Positions 1-9,345 are shown, numbered from the stretch's first letter. The stretch: 64,000 bases of DNA from Chryseobacterium sp. IHB B 17019 (GCF_001456155.1 NZ_CP013293.1:2294001-2358000), one strand, 5' to 3'. A program made the numbers and translations. The notes: generated by a model from the sequence alone, not told the origin.

Positions 1-1275
1 AACAGATTTTAAACCGAAACCTTTATAGTTCTCATTTACAGAAATTTCCAGCTGTTTCCGGTGAAGTTTTTCGTAAGTTTCAAAGTCAATGGCAGTTCTG
101 TTTTTTAATTCCTCAAATAAGTTCCATTTTGAAACAACATTTTTCCAGTTTTCTGAAACTTTCCCCGCAAATACTTTTGATTTGGAACCGCTACCATAAG
201 CCAAAAATCCAATTTCTTCACCGGCTAATTCTTCATTCTCATTAAAAGAAGTCTGCAATGCCGAAAGTAAAGCCATAAAAATTGAAGCTGTGTACATATT
301 CCCGATTTCGGAAGATGCTCGCTGCGATTTTTCAATTTTATTATTAATAAATTGAATATAGTTTTCAGATTTTGCAACAACTTTTTGTTCTTCAGGAGTT
401 TCGTAAGAAAGGTCGTTTTCCAGGCTGTAAATCTCCGTAAAAACCCTTTTTCCATGAAATGCATAAGGAAGATGGAAAATAAGATACTTCCAAGCTTCAT
501 AAGGTTTATTTTTTCCTGTAATTTCTTTATAATGCTGATAAGCTTCCCGAATTCTGTCCTGATAACATTGATTGGAATATTGTCCGTCAAAAACCGGCTC
601 ATCCGTAAAAATTTCAATTTTATCAGGGAAATTTTCCGGAGCATTTGTTAGATTTTCTTTATTATAATGGCGTCTTGGTTTGAAAAAATCGAAAACACTT
701 TCTGTTGCGACACCCCAGTTATTTTCAATCTCCAAAAGATCCGGTTTTGAGGAAACCAGAACGGCAACCGCGCCCCCACCCTGTGTATATTCGCCCGAGG
801 AAGCCAGTTCGTATTTTGCATAATCGCTGGCAATCACAACCGCTTTTTTATCCGGATTTGCTCTTACAAAATCCAAAGAATTGTGAAGTGCATCCACTGC
901 TCCGACACAGGCAAAAGTCATATCCACAACATCACAGTTTTTGAAACATCTTTCTCCAAATTCTGCTTCCAAAACTTTCTCAACCATTTGCATTGCATAA
1001 GAAGCTGTGGGTTTCGCTGCATCCAAAGCACTTTCTGTTCCCAGATAGATTCTTGATATTTCTTTTGGATTGATTTGATAGTCTTTAATCAGTTTCAACA
1101 GGGCTTCCGCTGCAAAAGTGGCTGCATCTTCATGCACATCAGGAAATCCCATTTTATGTAATCCCAGCCCCTTTTCGAGTTTTGCGGGTTCAATTCCTCT
1201 TTTTTCTGCTAAATCCTTAATTTCTAAATATAAGGAAGGTACATAATAGCTTGCTGCCTCAATTCCAAAAGTCAT
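1..1275 (-). CDS. Hydroxymethylglutaryl-CoA synthase, 3' end cut by window
   Basis: Reading from the ATG at 1275 down to the window edge gives 425 codons without a stop, so the C-terminus is missing. The translation matches HMG-CoA synthase, a thiolase-fold enzyme that condenses acetyl-CoA with acetoacetyl-CoA, the first committed step of the mevalonate isoprenoid route. The nucleophile lies in FACVGAVDA (Cys123), followed by a FHLPYAFHGK segment with the expected catalytic His, and an early AKPTASYAM segment typical of the family. No signal peptide, so it should be cytosolic. Family assignment is firm; whether it serves mevalonate synthesis or a polyketide beta-branching role cannot be decided from one gene, but the former is expected in flavobacteria. 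Confidence 0.93.
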   Translation of the reverse strand, partial: MTFGIEAASYYVPSLYLEIKDLAEKRGIEPAKLEKGLGLHKMGFPDVHEDAATFAAEALLKLIKDYQINPKEISRIYLGTESALDAAKPTASYAMQMVEKVLEAEFGERCFKNCDVVDMTFACVGAVDALHNSLDFVRANPDKKAVVIASDYAKYELASSGEYTQGGGAVAVLVSSKPDLLEIENNWGVATESVFDFFKPRRHYNKENLTNAPENFPDKIEIFTDEPVFDGQYSNQCYQDRIREAYQHYKEITGKNKPYEAWKYLIFHLPYAFHGKRVFTEIYSLENDLSYETPEEQKVVAKSENYIQFINNKIEKSQRASSEIGNMYTASIFMALLSALQTSFNENEELAGEEIGFLAYGSGSKSKVFAGKVSENWKNVVSKWNLFEELKNRTAIDFETYEKLHRKQLEISVNENYKGFGLKSV

Positions 1276-1489
1276 AGTATACAATTTTTAATACGAATTT
1301 AAAAAATGTAAACGTTTAATCATATATAATGATCGATAAATTTTGGATTATTAATGATAAATTTAATATTCTTAATCCATTAAGTTTGTCATTCCGTAGG
1401 CATTTAAGCTATTTTAATAAAAGAATATAAACGGCCTTGATTCTTACAAAATGACAAAATGATTGTTTAAGTATTGCTTAGATTTAAAC
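1276..1489. repeat. Degenerate inverted repeat in intergenic space
   Basis: The spacer between the HMG-CoA synthase start and the aminopeptidase terminator has no credible ORF. A TTTGTCATTCCGTA arm near 1387-1400 is partly complementary to TTACAAAATGACAAAA near 1445-1460. The arms resemble the TGTCATTCTGACGAAGG repeats seen at 20985-21036 and 36323-36401, so this is probably an old degenerate copy. Confidence 0.4.
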
Positions 1490-1519
1490 AAAAAGCACCT
1501 CTTTTCAGAAGTGCTTTTC
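1490..1519 (-). terminator. Rho-independent terminator of the M1 aminopeptidase operon
   Basis: AAAAGCAC and GTGCTTTT form an 8-bp stem around a 12-base loop, with a U tract on the minus strand, 20 bases beyond the aminopeptidase stop. Confidence 0.75.
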
Positions 1520-1538
1520 AATACATATTTTAATTTGA

Positions 1539-4052
1539 TTATTTAAAATCCTCGATCGCTTTATTCAGTGCATCGATCTGTTTATTAATGCTTGCCGCAT
1601 TTTGTGGATTCTGTTTTAAGAGTTCCATTTTTTTGTTTAAACCATCTTTCAACATTTGTGAAATCATCATTTTTGCCTGTGGATTCTCACCGATCTGTCC
1701 TTTTGCCTGGCCCAACATTTTCGTGATGCTTTCCGTTGCTTTCAGATTATCCGAACTCATAATCCAATTGTATCCTTCTTCCGCAGATTTTCCAAGTTCC
1801 GGATTCTGGAATTTAATGAAAGGATAAAACGCAGCTACCTGAGCGATATTCGACATCTGGGAAGTGACTTTATTTTTAACGATAATCGGTACTAATTTAT
1901 CCATTAAATTGTCCGGAGCACCTTCCAAATCAATTTTATCAGCCAAAGCATTAGCTCTTGAAGGATCAATTTCAATAATTGCACCTACAGAATTTCCTTT
2001 TACCGAATTTGAAACGGCATTCAATCCTTTTTCAAAAATTGGTAAGTATTTTTTGTCTTTTGTTTTTGCCAACGCCGAAATTGCCGCTGCCTGAACCAAA
2101 GTTTTCGGATCATTTACAGCTAATCTTTCAACCTCAGAACCCATTGCTTTCAATTGTTCTGCATTTGATAAATCCACTAATTGTAAAGCCTTAATTCTTG
2201 TTCTGAAGAAAGGATCTTTAATGGCAGCAGCCAATAATTTTGTGGCCGCCGGATTTTTTCCAACCTGGTCTTTAATTCCGTTCAAAGCGTTATATTTGCT
2301 CTTGAATTCCTTGGAACCCATGAACTGCATTAAATATTGCTCAGGAGTTTTTGTATCTGTAATATCCGCCAGTAAAACACCGTCTGCATTGATGTTTACC
2401 AAATCTGCATTTTTAGAAACATCGAAATTAAAGGTATTTTTTGCTTCCGCGTTTACCCAAACATTATATCTTTTCGGTTTTCCGTTGTCATAAACATCAA
2501 TTGCTAAAGGAAACTCAAACGGTTGATCCTGAGTCTGATTGATGGTAACAACTACCTGTTTTTTAACGGGCTCAAAAGTATACGAATAATTGATTTTCGG
2601 GTTTCCGCTTCCGAAATACCACTGATTGAAGAACCAATTCAGATCCTTTCCTGAAACTTTTTCAAATGATAATCTTACCTGATGCGCTTCTCCACTCTGA
2701 TATTCATTTGTTTTTAGATAATCATTCATTCCGGCAAAGAAAGCGTCGTCACCAAGATAATTTCTCAGCATATGAAGAATTCCTCCTCCTTTCTGATAAG
2801 TCACCAAATCGAAAACATCTTCGCGGGAATCATAATTGAATCTCACCAAATTTTTCTTGAAATCAGAAGGATTGTGAATGTACATATTTACGTCCTGCAT
2901 CTGATGATAATCTGCCTGATCTTTTCCGTATTTATACTCGTTCCAAAGGTATTCCGAATAGTTTGCGAAAGATTCGTTTACCGTAAGATTACTCCAGCTT
3001 TCTGCCGTCACCAAATCTCCAAACCAATGGTGGAATAATTCGTGTGCGATCGTGTCCTCCCAGGTATTTTCATCAATCAACTGTCCCGGCTTTTGAAGAA
3101 TATCACTTCCGTGAAGCGTTGCTGTCGTGTTTTCCATCGCACCACTTACGTAATCTCTTCCGGAAATCTGCGCATATTTTGCCCATGGATAATCGTAGCC
3201 CATTTTTTTAGAGAAAAACTCCATCATTTCAGGGGTATTTCCGTAGATCTGTTTAGCGTAAGGTTCGTATTCTTTTTCGATATAATAATCTACAGGAATA
3301 TTTTTCCATTTGTCTTTTACAATCGCATATTCACCGACTCCCATGAAGAAAAGATAGGTGGCATGCCTTTTATCCATTACCCAATGATCTGTTCTTAAGC
3401 CATTTGCTTCTTTTTGAGAATCTTTTAAAATCCCGTTGGAAAGCGTTACATATTTATCAGGAACCGTCATGTAGATTTCCTGAGTTGTTTTTTGATTCGG
3501 TTTATCAATAGTCGGGAACCATGCAGAGGAAGATTCCGTTTCTCCCTGAGTCCAGATCTGGGTTGGTTTGTCAGGATCTTTTCCCTGAGCATTAATGAAA
3601 TACAAACCTTTTGCGTCATTAATTGCTGCACTTCCCTGCTGTTTTACTTCGTTTGGACGGGATGTATATTTGATGTAAACCGTATAATCCTGGTTTTTCT
3701 GATACGTTTTGTCTAAAATAATTTTTAAAATATCGTCTTTATAATCATATTTTAAAGGCGTTTTTTTACCATTCATATCCAACGCTACTTCATGGATCAG
3801 CATACTTTTGGCATCAAGAGTCAGCTCGTTGGAAGGATAGAAAAAAGGAGCGGCAGTCAGCCATTCTTCCCCGTTCATCTGCTCTTTCTGATAATCAAAA
3901 TTAACTTTAAGCTTGGTATGTTTAAGTTCCGTTACCTTCGTGTGAGTGGCTCTGTACACCTTTTCTCTACCCGAAGTTTCGGTTTGTGCTGCTACATTTG
4001 CGGAAAAGAAAATCCCGCCCAGAATAGCAATCGATAAAATGGCCTTTTTCAT
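1539..4052 (-). CDS. M1 family zinc aminopeptidase, exported
   Basis: An 837-residue protein starting with a signal peptide that ends near ANVAAQ (residue 23). The M1 exopeptidase signature GAMEN sits at 304-308, and the zinc site HELFH at 337-341 is followed by the third ligand Glu360 at the canonical 18-residue spacing. The long C-terminal part (about 550-837) is helical with HEAT-like repeats, as in aminopeptidase N homologues. It should remove N-terminal residues from peptides in the periplasm or outside the cell. It is the last gene of a three-gene minus-strand run after a serine hydrolase and a 76-residue protein (gap 11 bases) and ends at a clear terminator. Specificity cannot be predicted. 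Confidence 0.95.
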   Translation of the reverse strand: MKKAILSIAILGGIFFSANVAAQTETSGREKVYRATHTKVTELKHTKLKVNFDYQKEQMNGEEWLTAAPFFYPSNELTLDAKSMLIHEVALDMNGKKTPLKYDYKDDILKIILDKTYQKNQDYTVYIKYTSRPNEVKQQGSAAINDAKGLYFINAQGKDPDKPTQIWTQGETESSSAWFPTIDKPNQKTTQEIYMTVPDKYVTLSNGILKDSQKEANGLRTDHWVMDKRHATYLFFMGVGEYAIVKDKWKNIPVDYYIEKEYEPYAKQIYGNTPEMMEFFSKKMGYDYPWAKYAQISGRDYVSGAMENTTATLHGSDILQKPGQLIDENTWEDTIAHELFHHWFGDLVTAESWSNLTVNESFANYSEYLWNEYKYGKDQADYHQMQDVNMYIHNPSDFKKNLVRFNYDSREDVFDLVTYQKGGGILHMLRNYLGDDAFFAGMNDYLKTNEYQSGEAHQVRLSFEKVSGKDLNWFFNQWYFGSGNPKINYSYTFEPVKKQVVVTINQTQDQPFEFPLAIDVYDNGKPKRYNVWVNAEAKNTFNFDVSKNADLVNINADGVLLADITDTKTPEQYLMQFMGSKEFKSKYNALNGIKDQVGKNPAATKLLAAAIKDPFFRTRIKALQLVDLSNAEQLKAMGSEVERLAVNDPKTLVQAAAISALAKTKDKKYLPIFEKGLNAVSNSVKGNSVGAIIEIDPSRANALADKIDLEGAPDNLMDKLVPIIVKNKVTSQMSNIAQVAAFYPFIKFQNPELGKSAEEGYNWIMSSDNLKATESITKMLGQAKGQIGENPQAKMMISQMLKDGLNKKMELLKQNPQNAASINKQIDALNKAIEDFK

Positions 4053-4063
4053 CTTTAAATAGA

Positions 4064-4294
4064 TTATTTTTTAGAATTATTTTTTGTTAAAATGTCAAAA
4101 ATATCATTGACAACAGTTTCGTAATCACCTTTTTTAAACTGTTCTTTGGTTTTGTTAAATGCCTTTTTCAGCTCACTTTCAGGATTTTCTTCATCGATGA
4201 TTTCTACGGAATCGACTCCTTTCATTTGAAGAATAGCGATTTGTAAAGCCTCAAGATCGGCTGTTTTTTCGGTATTTATTTTTAAATATTTCAT
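4064..4294 (-). CDS. Small DUF2683-like antitoxin-type protein without toxin
   Basis: A 76-residue acidic protein. Its N-terminal half, with LEALQIAILQMKGVDSVEI, follows the same pattern as the antitoxin at 6006-6248 (a beta strand, an amphipathic helix, then I/MKGvxSvEI) and its C-terminal helix ends in a Lys/Asn tail. I place it in the DUF2683-type group found beside RelE/ParE toxins in flavobacteria, by resemblance only. Here no toxin follows: it lies 2 bases after the serine hydrolase and 11 bases before the aminopeptidase. Either it is an orphan antitoxin or it has another role. Confidence 0.75.
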   Translation of the reverse strand: MKYLKINTEKTADLEALQIAILQMKGVDSVEIIDEENPESELKKAFNKTKEQFKKGDYETVVNDIFDILTKNNSKK

Positions 4295-4296
4295 TT

Positions 4297-5616
4297 TTAT
4301 TCTTTTGTAAAGGTATTTTTTGTTCCGCCCTGAATGATGACGAATTGTTTTTTTGCAGGGTAAAAGTCGATCACAATTCCTGCCATGTCAAATTTAAAGC
4401 TTGTTTTAGAAGTTGCTTCTAAAGGAAATGCGCCTTGTCCGGTTGCCTGAGCCATCAATGTTTTATCTTTAATAAATACATTAATTTTTAAAGGAATATC
4501 AGGGCTTGAATAATTCCCGACAAATTTTTGCAGTTCAGCTTCCGGAATTACAAGTGTCTTGAAACTTGGCATTTCGAAGTCTTTACCCATCGCTGTTTCC
4601 AGCATTTTAATAGAAATTTCGTTCGTATCCATATCCGCCTGATTCGTAGTAAAGCTCATTGCCGTTTTCAAGTCGGGAAAATAAAATAAGGCTGATCTGA
4701 AATTGTCAATCCCGCCTGTATGCCCGAATCCTGAATATTCCTCGAAAGGAACTTTCACCAAACCATACCCGTAACCATCCATGAAATTTTTCATCTTGTT
4801 CAGGCTTTCCGGTTTAATTAATTTTCCCTGTTCCAGACCTAGAATAAACTTCAAAAGTTCTGTCGGTGTAGAAATAATATTTCCTGCACCGATTGGAATG
4901 CTCATGTCAGTTTCCGATGAAATCTGATAATTTCCGTTGGTAAACTGATAAGATTTTGCCTGGTTTTTTGAGGTGTCGATTTTGCCGCCAACTTCCGTTA
5001 ACGTTAATTTTAATGGTCTTACAATTTTATCTTTAATTAAATCTGCATATGATTTTTTATAAGCTTTTTCAAGAATAAAACCTAGCAAAATATAGTTTGA
5101 ATTGCTGTATTCATGCTTTAAACCGGGTTCAAAGTCGCTTTTATATTTTTTAATGATATTGACTAAATTGCTTTCCGTTTGAGGTTGTTTATTGTATTGC
5201 CAATATTCTGCTTCGTTGGTGAGATTGTGGATTCCGGTTCTGTGCTGCAGTAAGTTTTCGATGGTAATTTTATCTGCATTTGGAATGTCGGGATAGAAAT
5301 CAGAAAGCTTTTTGTCGAGTGAAAGTTTTTTATCCTCAACGGCCTTCATTATCAAAACCGCAGTGAAAGTCTTGCTAATAGAACCAATGCGATATTGTGT
5401 ATTCATATTGGCTTTCTGTTTTGTCTCTATGTCAGAAAATCCAACTACCTTAATGAAAGTAGGCTGATTATTCTCTGCAAAAGCAAAGCTTCCCATTACT
5501 TTATGGTGTACAAAGAGAGAATCTAAGTAATTTCCTAGTTTTTCCTTTACATTATTTTGAGAGAAAGCAGTAGTTGAAAGGCTGATTGCTGAAAGTAAAA
5601 GTAACTTTTTAAACAT
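4297..5616 (-). CDS. Serine hydrolase of the beta-lactamase / class C PBP family
   Basis: 439 residues with a signal peptide ending near TTAFSQ (residue 20). The three penicillin-recognising motifs are present: SISK at 79-82 (nucleophile Ser79, Lys82), YSN at 170-172, and HTGG at 299-302 in place of KTG. A roughly 90-residue C-terminal domain (about 350-439) resembles the lipocalin-like DUF3471 type tail of such esterases. HTGG is usual in esterase/peptidase members rather than true beta-lactamases, so resistance should not be inferred. It heads the minus-strand run with the DUF2683-like gene and M1 peptidase; peptide or D-amino-acid substrates would fit that neighbourhood but are unproven. 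Confidence 0.92.
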   Translation of the reverse strand: MFKKLLLLSAISLSTTAFSQNNVKEKLGNYLDSLFVHHKVMGSFAFAENNQPTFIKVVGFSDIETKQKANMNTQYRIGSISKTFTAVLIMKAVEDKKLSLDKKLSDFYPDIPNADKITIENLLQHRTGIHNLTNEAEYWQYNKQPQTESNLVNIIKKYKSDFEPGLKHEYSNSNYILLGFILEKAYKKSYADLIKDKIVRPLKLTLTEVGGKIDTSKNQAKSYQFTNGNYQISSETDMSIPIGAGNIISTPTELLKFILGLEQGKLIKPESLNKMKNFMDGYGYGLVKVPFEEYSGFGHTGGIDNFRSALFYFPDLKTAMSFTTNQADMDTNEISIKMLETAMGKDFEMPSFKTLVIPEAELQKFVGNYSSPDIPLKINVFIKDKTLMAQATGQGAFPLEATSKTSFKFDMAGIVIDFYPAKKQFVIIQGGTKNTFTKE

Positions 5617-5666
5617 ACTTTTGAGATTTAGTCAATAGGTTGAAAAAATTCGCTGAATGTTACAAA

Positions 5667-5693
5667 AAAAGTGAAGTTTTACACTTCACTTTT
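5667..5693 (-). terminator. Terminator overlapping the toxin stop codon
   Basis: AAAAGTGAAG and CTTCACTTTT form a 10-bp stem around a 7-base loop with a U run on the minus strand. The stop codon of the toxin gene lies inside the descending arm, so the transcript ends immediately after translation stops. Confidence 0.7.
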
Positions 5694-6009
5694 TAATGCT
5701 TTCTTCCTTGTTAAGAAGATATTTTAATTTTATCGGATTCTGTTTGCAATGCCAAAACAATTTGATAATTATTTCGTCTGTTTTAATTTCATAAATCAGC
5801 TTAACTTGCTTCTTTCCAATAAAGGTATATTTTATATTAGGAAATCTTTCTAAAGACGGATGTTTTACAATGTCATCAATTATCGTCTGTCTGAAATTCT
5901 TAATATCATTTTTTAAAATGGCAATTTCCTTTATAGTCCAATTGGCTTTTAGAAAATCAACAATTTCTTTTAAAGAGTTTTTGGCAGTTTCTGAAATTAA
6001 GATTTTCAT
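5686..6009 (-). CDS. RelE/ParE-superfamily toxin
   Basis: 107 residues with the ParE/RelE layout: an N-terminal ISETAKNSLKEIVDFL helix, a basic central region and C-terminal strands with KQVKLIYEIKTDEIIIKLFWHC. The sequence is closest in style to the plasmid-stabilisation (ParE) branch, which targets gyrase or, in RelE, ribosome-bound mRNA. It overlaps the upstream gene by ATGA (6006-6009), the translational coupling expected for an antitoxin-toxin operon. Its target cannot be told from sequence. Confidence 0.87.
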   Translation of the reverse strand: MKILISETAKNSLKEIVDFLKANWTIKEIAILKNDIKNFRQTIIDDIVKHPSLERFPNIKYTFIGKKQVKLIYEIKTDEIIIKLFWHCKQNPIKLKYLLNKEESIKK

Positions 6010-6248
6010 TTTTTATTAAATATTTCATCTAAAAAATCATCAGTCAGCTCTTGAGATTTGCCATTTTTATATTCATTTTCACTTTGTTCCATTACTTTCC
6101 CAAAATATTCTGAGCTTTCAATCTCATCCCAAGAGTAAGTTTTATCATTATCGGAAACCTCAATACTCTTAATACCTTTTATCTGGGATAAAAGTTTTTT
6201 GATGAAAGGAACATCTGCATATTCGTCTAAGTTGATTTTAATTTCCAT
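6006..6248 (-). CDS. Antitoxin of the RelE/ParE pair (DUF2683-like)
   Basis: 80 residues, acidic, with an N-terminal strand-helix unit (PFIKKLLSQIKGIKSIEV) and a disordered C-terminal half of the sort that threads over a toxin. It lies upstream of and overlaps the toxin start by 4 bases. No classical ribbon-helix-helix is evident, so autoregulation is uncertain. It is a clear relative of the small protein at 4064-4294, suggesting a local duplication of this module. Confidence 0.85.
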   Translation of the reverse strand: MEIKINLDEYADVPFIKKLLSQIKGIKSIEVSDNDKTYSWDEIESSEYFGKVMEQSENEYKNGKSQELTDDFLDEIFNKK

Positions 6249-6291
6249 AATTCCTTGAATTCAAACAAAGTTAATGAATTATTGTTAAAAA

Positions 6292-7086
6292 TTAAATCGC
6301 AACCGGTGCTTTAATTCCCGGATGTGGATCGTAATTTTCCAATGTAAAATCTTCAAAATCAAAACCAAAGATATCTTTGATTTCCGGATTTAATTTCATC
6401 GTTGGAAGCGGTCTCGGATCTCTTGACAATTGTTTATTTACCTGTTCAAAATGATTATTGTAAATATGAACATCACCGAAGCTGTGAACATAATCTCCCA
6501 CTTCAAGGTCACAAACCTGTGCTACCATCATCAATAACAGTGCATAACTCGCGATATTAAACGGAACACCAAGAAAAACGTCCGCACTTCTCTGATACAA
6601 TTGCAACGACAGCTTCCCGTCCGCCACATAAAACTGAAATAGCGCGTGACAAGGTGCCAAAGCCATGTTCGGGATTTCTGATACGTTCCATGCAGAAACG
6701 ATCAACCTTCTGGAATCAGGATTTTTCTTTATCTGGTCGATCACTTCTGTAATCTGGTCTACAACTTTTCCGTCGGCTCCGTTCCAACTTCTCCACTGCG
6801 CCCCGTAAACAGGGCCGAGATCTCCGTTTTCATCCGCCCATTCGTCCCAGATTGAAACTCCGTTGTCGTTTAAATATTTAACGTTTGTATCTCCTTTCAG
6901 GAACCAAAGCAGTTCATAAATAATGGATTTCAAATGCACTTTTTTAGTTGTCACCAAAGGAAAACCTTTCGACAGGTCATATCTCAGCTGATACCCGAAA
7001 ACACTCCTTGTTCCGGTTCCGGTTCTGTCGGTTTTATCCGTTCCGTTGTCTAAAATATGTTGTAGAAGGTCTAAGTAATTTTGCAT
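6292..7086 (-). CDS. thyA: Thymidylate synthase
   Basis: 264 residues when started at the ATG at 7086, exactly the usual ThyA length; an 8-codon upstream extension has no family counterpart and is rejected. The enzyme converts dUMP to dTMP with methylene-tetrahydrofolate. The N-terminal DRTGTGT phosphate loop, the catalytic PCHALFQF (Cys146) and the RRLIVSAWN segment are all intact. Cytosolic and essential for de novo thymidine synthesis unless a ThyX exists elsewhere. It stands alone between the antitoxin and a coiled-coil protein. Confidence 0.98.
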   Translation of the reverse strand: MQNYLDLLQHILDNGTDKTDRTGTGTRSVFGYQLRYDLSKGFPLVTTKKVHLKSIIYELLWFLKGDTNVKYLNDNGVSIWDEWADENGDLGPVYGAQWRSWNGADGKVVDQITEVIDQIKKNPDSRRLIVSAWNVSEIPNMALAPCHALFQFYVADGKLSLQLYQRSADVFLGVPFNIASYALLLMMVAQVCDLEVGDYVHSFGDVHIYNNHFEQVNKQLSRDPRPLPTMKLNPEIKDIFGFDFEDFTLENYDPHPGIKAPVAI

Positions 7087-7202
7087 TTTGAAAATAAATT
7101 GATGGTTCAAATTTAGAAAAAACCAACCGATTTTTTGTTATCATAAGTCATAAAAAAGAAATCATTTATGAAATATTATCTATGACTGCCTTGAGCAAAA
7201 AA

Positions 7203-7643
7203 TTACCAGATTTCTTCAATGGTCTGATTGATATTGTTAATGGAAAACGTGTGCCCGGAACTCAATCCTGACATTGCTATTACTAAAGGAGATTCATCGG
7301 AAACTGTCATGATTTTCTGATTATCATAAGTAATTTCTCCCACAGAAGCCGAAATATAAAATAGCCCTTTATCCGTTTTTACCAATGCTCCGTTTTGAGC
7401 TTTTGATGAGGGTTCCGGAGTTATTTTTTGAATTAATGCCTGTTGGTTTAGAGTTTCATTCAATTGCCTTTGGAGGTTGTTGATTTCCTGCTGGAGCATT
7501 TCACGTCCGGTTTCATATTTGTCTCCCATAGAACTTTTCGTATCGTTATTCGAAGCCCTGGTTTCCGCAATGAGATTTTCAAAACTTTGTATTTTCTCGG
7601 TGATTTTATTTTTAATGATTTCTAGTATTCTTGATTTATCCAT
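7203..7643 (-). CDS. GreA/GreB-like coiled-coil protein
   Basis: 146 residues from the ATG at 7643 (a TTG two codons upstream is possible but less likely). Residues 1-75 form a charged, Gln-rich coiled coil like the finger of transcript-cleavage factors. The C-terminal half ends in SDESPLVIAMSGLSSGHTF, resembling the GreA globular domain where small molecules or RNA polymerase would be met. Conserved acidic tip residues of true GreA are not obvious, so factor activity is unsure. Homologues in related genomes are often given unrelated names; I regard the coiled-coil plus GreA-like tail as what can be supported. Confidence 0.7.
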   Translation of the reverse strand: MDKSRILEIIKNKITEKIQSFENLIAETRASNNDTKSSMGDKYETGREMLQQEINNLQRQLNETLNQQALIQKITPEPSSKAQNGALVKTDKGLFYISASVGEITYDNQKIMTVSDESPLVIAMSGLSSGHTFSINNINQTIEEIW

Positions 7644-7748
7644 AGACAACAGCTTTCATTTAACATAAAATTCAAATGTATTAAATATTTTTAATCCCCT
7701 TCAATACAATAACAGGATAATTTACACTGTAATATCAAATTTTAAATA

Positions 7749-7773
7749 AAAAGCGGACTGATAAGCCCGCCTT
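7749..7773 (-). terminator. Terminator of the alpha-amylase-family gene
   Basis: On the minus strand AAGGCGGGC pairs with GTCCGCTTT (one G-U) around TTATCA and is followed by U residues, 40 bases past the stop of the glycosidase. Confidence 0.65.
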
Positions 7774-7812
7774 AATTTATAATTTCAGCCAGAATAGTAA
7801 CGGCCTGGTATT

Positions 7813-9162
7813 TCATTTTTCGAAAACTGCAAAATCTCCGGGTTTGAAATCAAAATCTTTTCTTTCATTAAAATCCCTTTTTGTTTTCTCAAATACATCT
7901 TTGAAAGATCCCGATACATGTTCATCTTCAATACTAAAATTTACCGGCTCTTTCGACATATTTAAGACTACCAAAACCTCATCATTCCCATTTTTTCTGA
8001 CGTAAGCTAAAATTTTATCGTTGGCTGTTGTATTCAGAAAATAGGTTGTCACATTTTGGTCACCGCCTCTTAATGCAGGATTCGATGATTTTAAATTTAA
8101 CAATGTTTTGTAAAAGTCTGCCATTTGATAAGTATTTGTCCATTTGATGACATCTTTTTCAAAGAATTCCAGTCTTTTCATATTAGGAAGCTCTTGTCCG
8201 GAATATAATAACGGAATACCATTCCATGTTGTTGAAAATACGGCCATTGGCTTAGCAATAACACCATATTTTTCGTATTCTGTTCCGTTCCAAGAATTTT
8301 CGTCGTGATTCGTTGTAAACCAGGCCCTCATCGAATGATCACCGATTGCTGAATATTTTATAAGTAAATCTTTAAGCTCTTGAAGCGGTTCGTTTTTCTT
8401 GTAATAATCTTCGGATTTGTGCATCCATTTCCATGAATAGCTTGCATCGAAAACTTTTCCGTAACCTGGATTTTCCAGTTCATCATATTCTCCAATCCAG
8501 AAAAGCGGCTTTATTTTTTCAACTTCGGGACGGGCCTGTTCCCAGAAATCAACTTCCACCCATGAAGCAAGGTCGCATCTGAAACCGTCGATATTGGTTT
8601 CTTTTACCCAATATTTCATAGCCTCGATCATAGCAAGGCGCATTTCCTGATTTTTGTAATCAAGCTCGATGATATCGTCCATCCCAGAGGCGCGGTGAAA
8701 GCTTCCGTCGGGGTCTTTTAAATAAAATTCGGGATGCGTTTTTGTCCAAACGTGATCCCAGCCAGTGTGATTCGCAACCCAGTCGATCAATACTTTGAAC
8801 CCTAATCTGTGGGCTTCATTTACCATATGCTTGAAATCGTCCAACGTTCCGAATTCAGGGTTGATGGAAGTATAATCTGCCGCTGCATATTGACTTCCCA
8901 AACTTCCTTTTTTATTTTCCTGGGCAATCGGAGTGATCGGCATAAACCAAAGTGTTTTTACACCCATGGATTTCAGTCGGGGCATCTCTTTTTCAAATGC
9001 TTTGAAAGTTCCTTCCTGAGTATATTGTCTAAGATTGACTTCGTAAATATTTGTAGTTTGTTTCCAGTTTTTAGGTAAATCCGTCATGCTTTTCTTTGTA
9101 TTTTGAGTAGTACAGGAAACAATTCCCAGACCAATTACAGCTAATAAAATTAATTTTTTCAT
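7813..9162 (-). CDS. GH13 alpha-amylase-family lipoprotein
   Basis: 449 residues with a lipoprotein signal peptide (lipobox GIVSC, Cys17). The GH13 regions appear in order: DWVANH at 127-132 (region I), RCDLA with the nucleophile Asp197 (region II), GEYDE with acid/base Glu225 (region III) and NHDEN with Asp287 (region IV). A beta-sandwich C-terminal domain follows from about 360. It should cleave or rearrange alpha-1,4 or alpha-1,6 glucans at the cell envelope. It is monocistronic and not surrounded by Sus transport genes, so it is not part of a polysaccharide utilisation locus here. Confidence 0.92.
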   Translation of the reverse strand: MKKLILLAVIGLGIVSCTTQNTKKSMTDLPKNWKQTTNIYEVNLRQYTQEGTFKAFEKEMPRLKSMGVKTLWFMPITPIAQENKKGSLGSQYAAADYTSINPEFGTLDDFKHMVNEAHRLGFKVLIDWVANHTGWDHVWTKTHPEFYLKDPDGSFHRASGMDDIIELDYKNQEMRLAMIEAMKYWVKETNIDGFRCDLASWVEVDFWEQARPEVEKIKPLFWIGEYDELENPGYGKVFDASYSWKWMHKSEDYYKKNEPLQELKDLLIKYSAIGDHSMRAWFTTNHDENSWNGTEYEKYGVIAKPMAVFSTTWNGIPLLYSGQELPNMKRLEFFEKDVIKWTNTYQMADFYKTLLNLKSSNPALRGGDQNVTTYFLNTTANDKILAYVRKNGNDEVLVVLNMSKEPVNFSIEDEHVSGSFKDVFEKTKRDFNERKDFDFKPGDFAVFEK

Positions 9163-9278
9163 TAATTCAGTTTTAACAAAAATAGGGAAAGGTTTTTTAA
9201 ATGTGAACGGTGAATGGTGAATTTTTTAACTAAGAATGAATATATTTTTGGTGGATTTTTAATCTAATTATGGTTTTT

Positions 9279-9345
9279 GCGGTAAGATTCCCCTCCTCTG
9301 GAGGGGTGGCGAAAATTCTTTAGAATTTTTGACGGGGTGGTTTTC
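9279..9345 (-). repeat. Interspersed 60-bp repeat, copy 1
   Basis: Read on the minus strand this begins AACCACCCCGTCAAAAATTC, continues through a CCCCTCC/GGAGGGG palindrome and ends near TTACCGC. The same unit occurs at 21126-21183 and 28180-28242 on the plus strand. Differences are limited to a handful of substitutions, so copies are young or maintained. Confidence 0.85.

Noticed and set aside
352..651. Plus-strand ORFs antisense to the HMG-CoA synthase gene
   Set aside because: Shadows of the minus-strand coding sequence, which shows clear conserved motifs.
4297..5616. Class C beta-lactamase resistance gene
   Set aside because: The third motif is HTGG rather than KTG and the C-terminal domain fits esterase/peptidase members.
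7087..7110. Longer N-terminus for thymidylate synthase
   Set aside because: The ATG at 7086 gives the standard 264-residue length and aligns with known ThyA starts.
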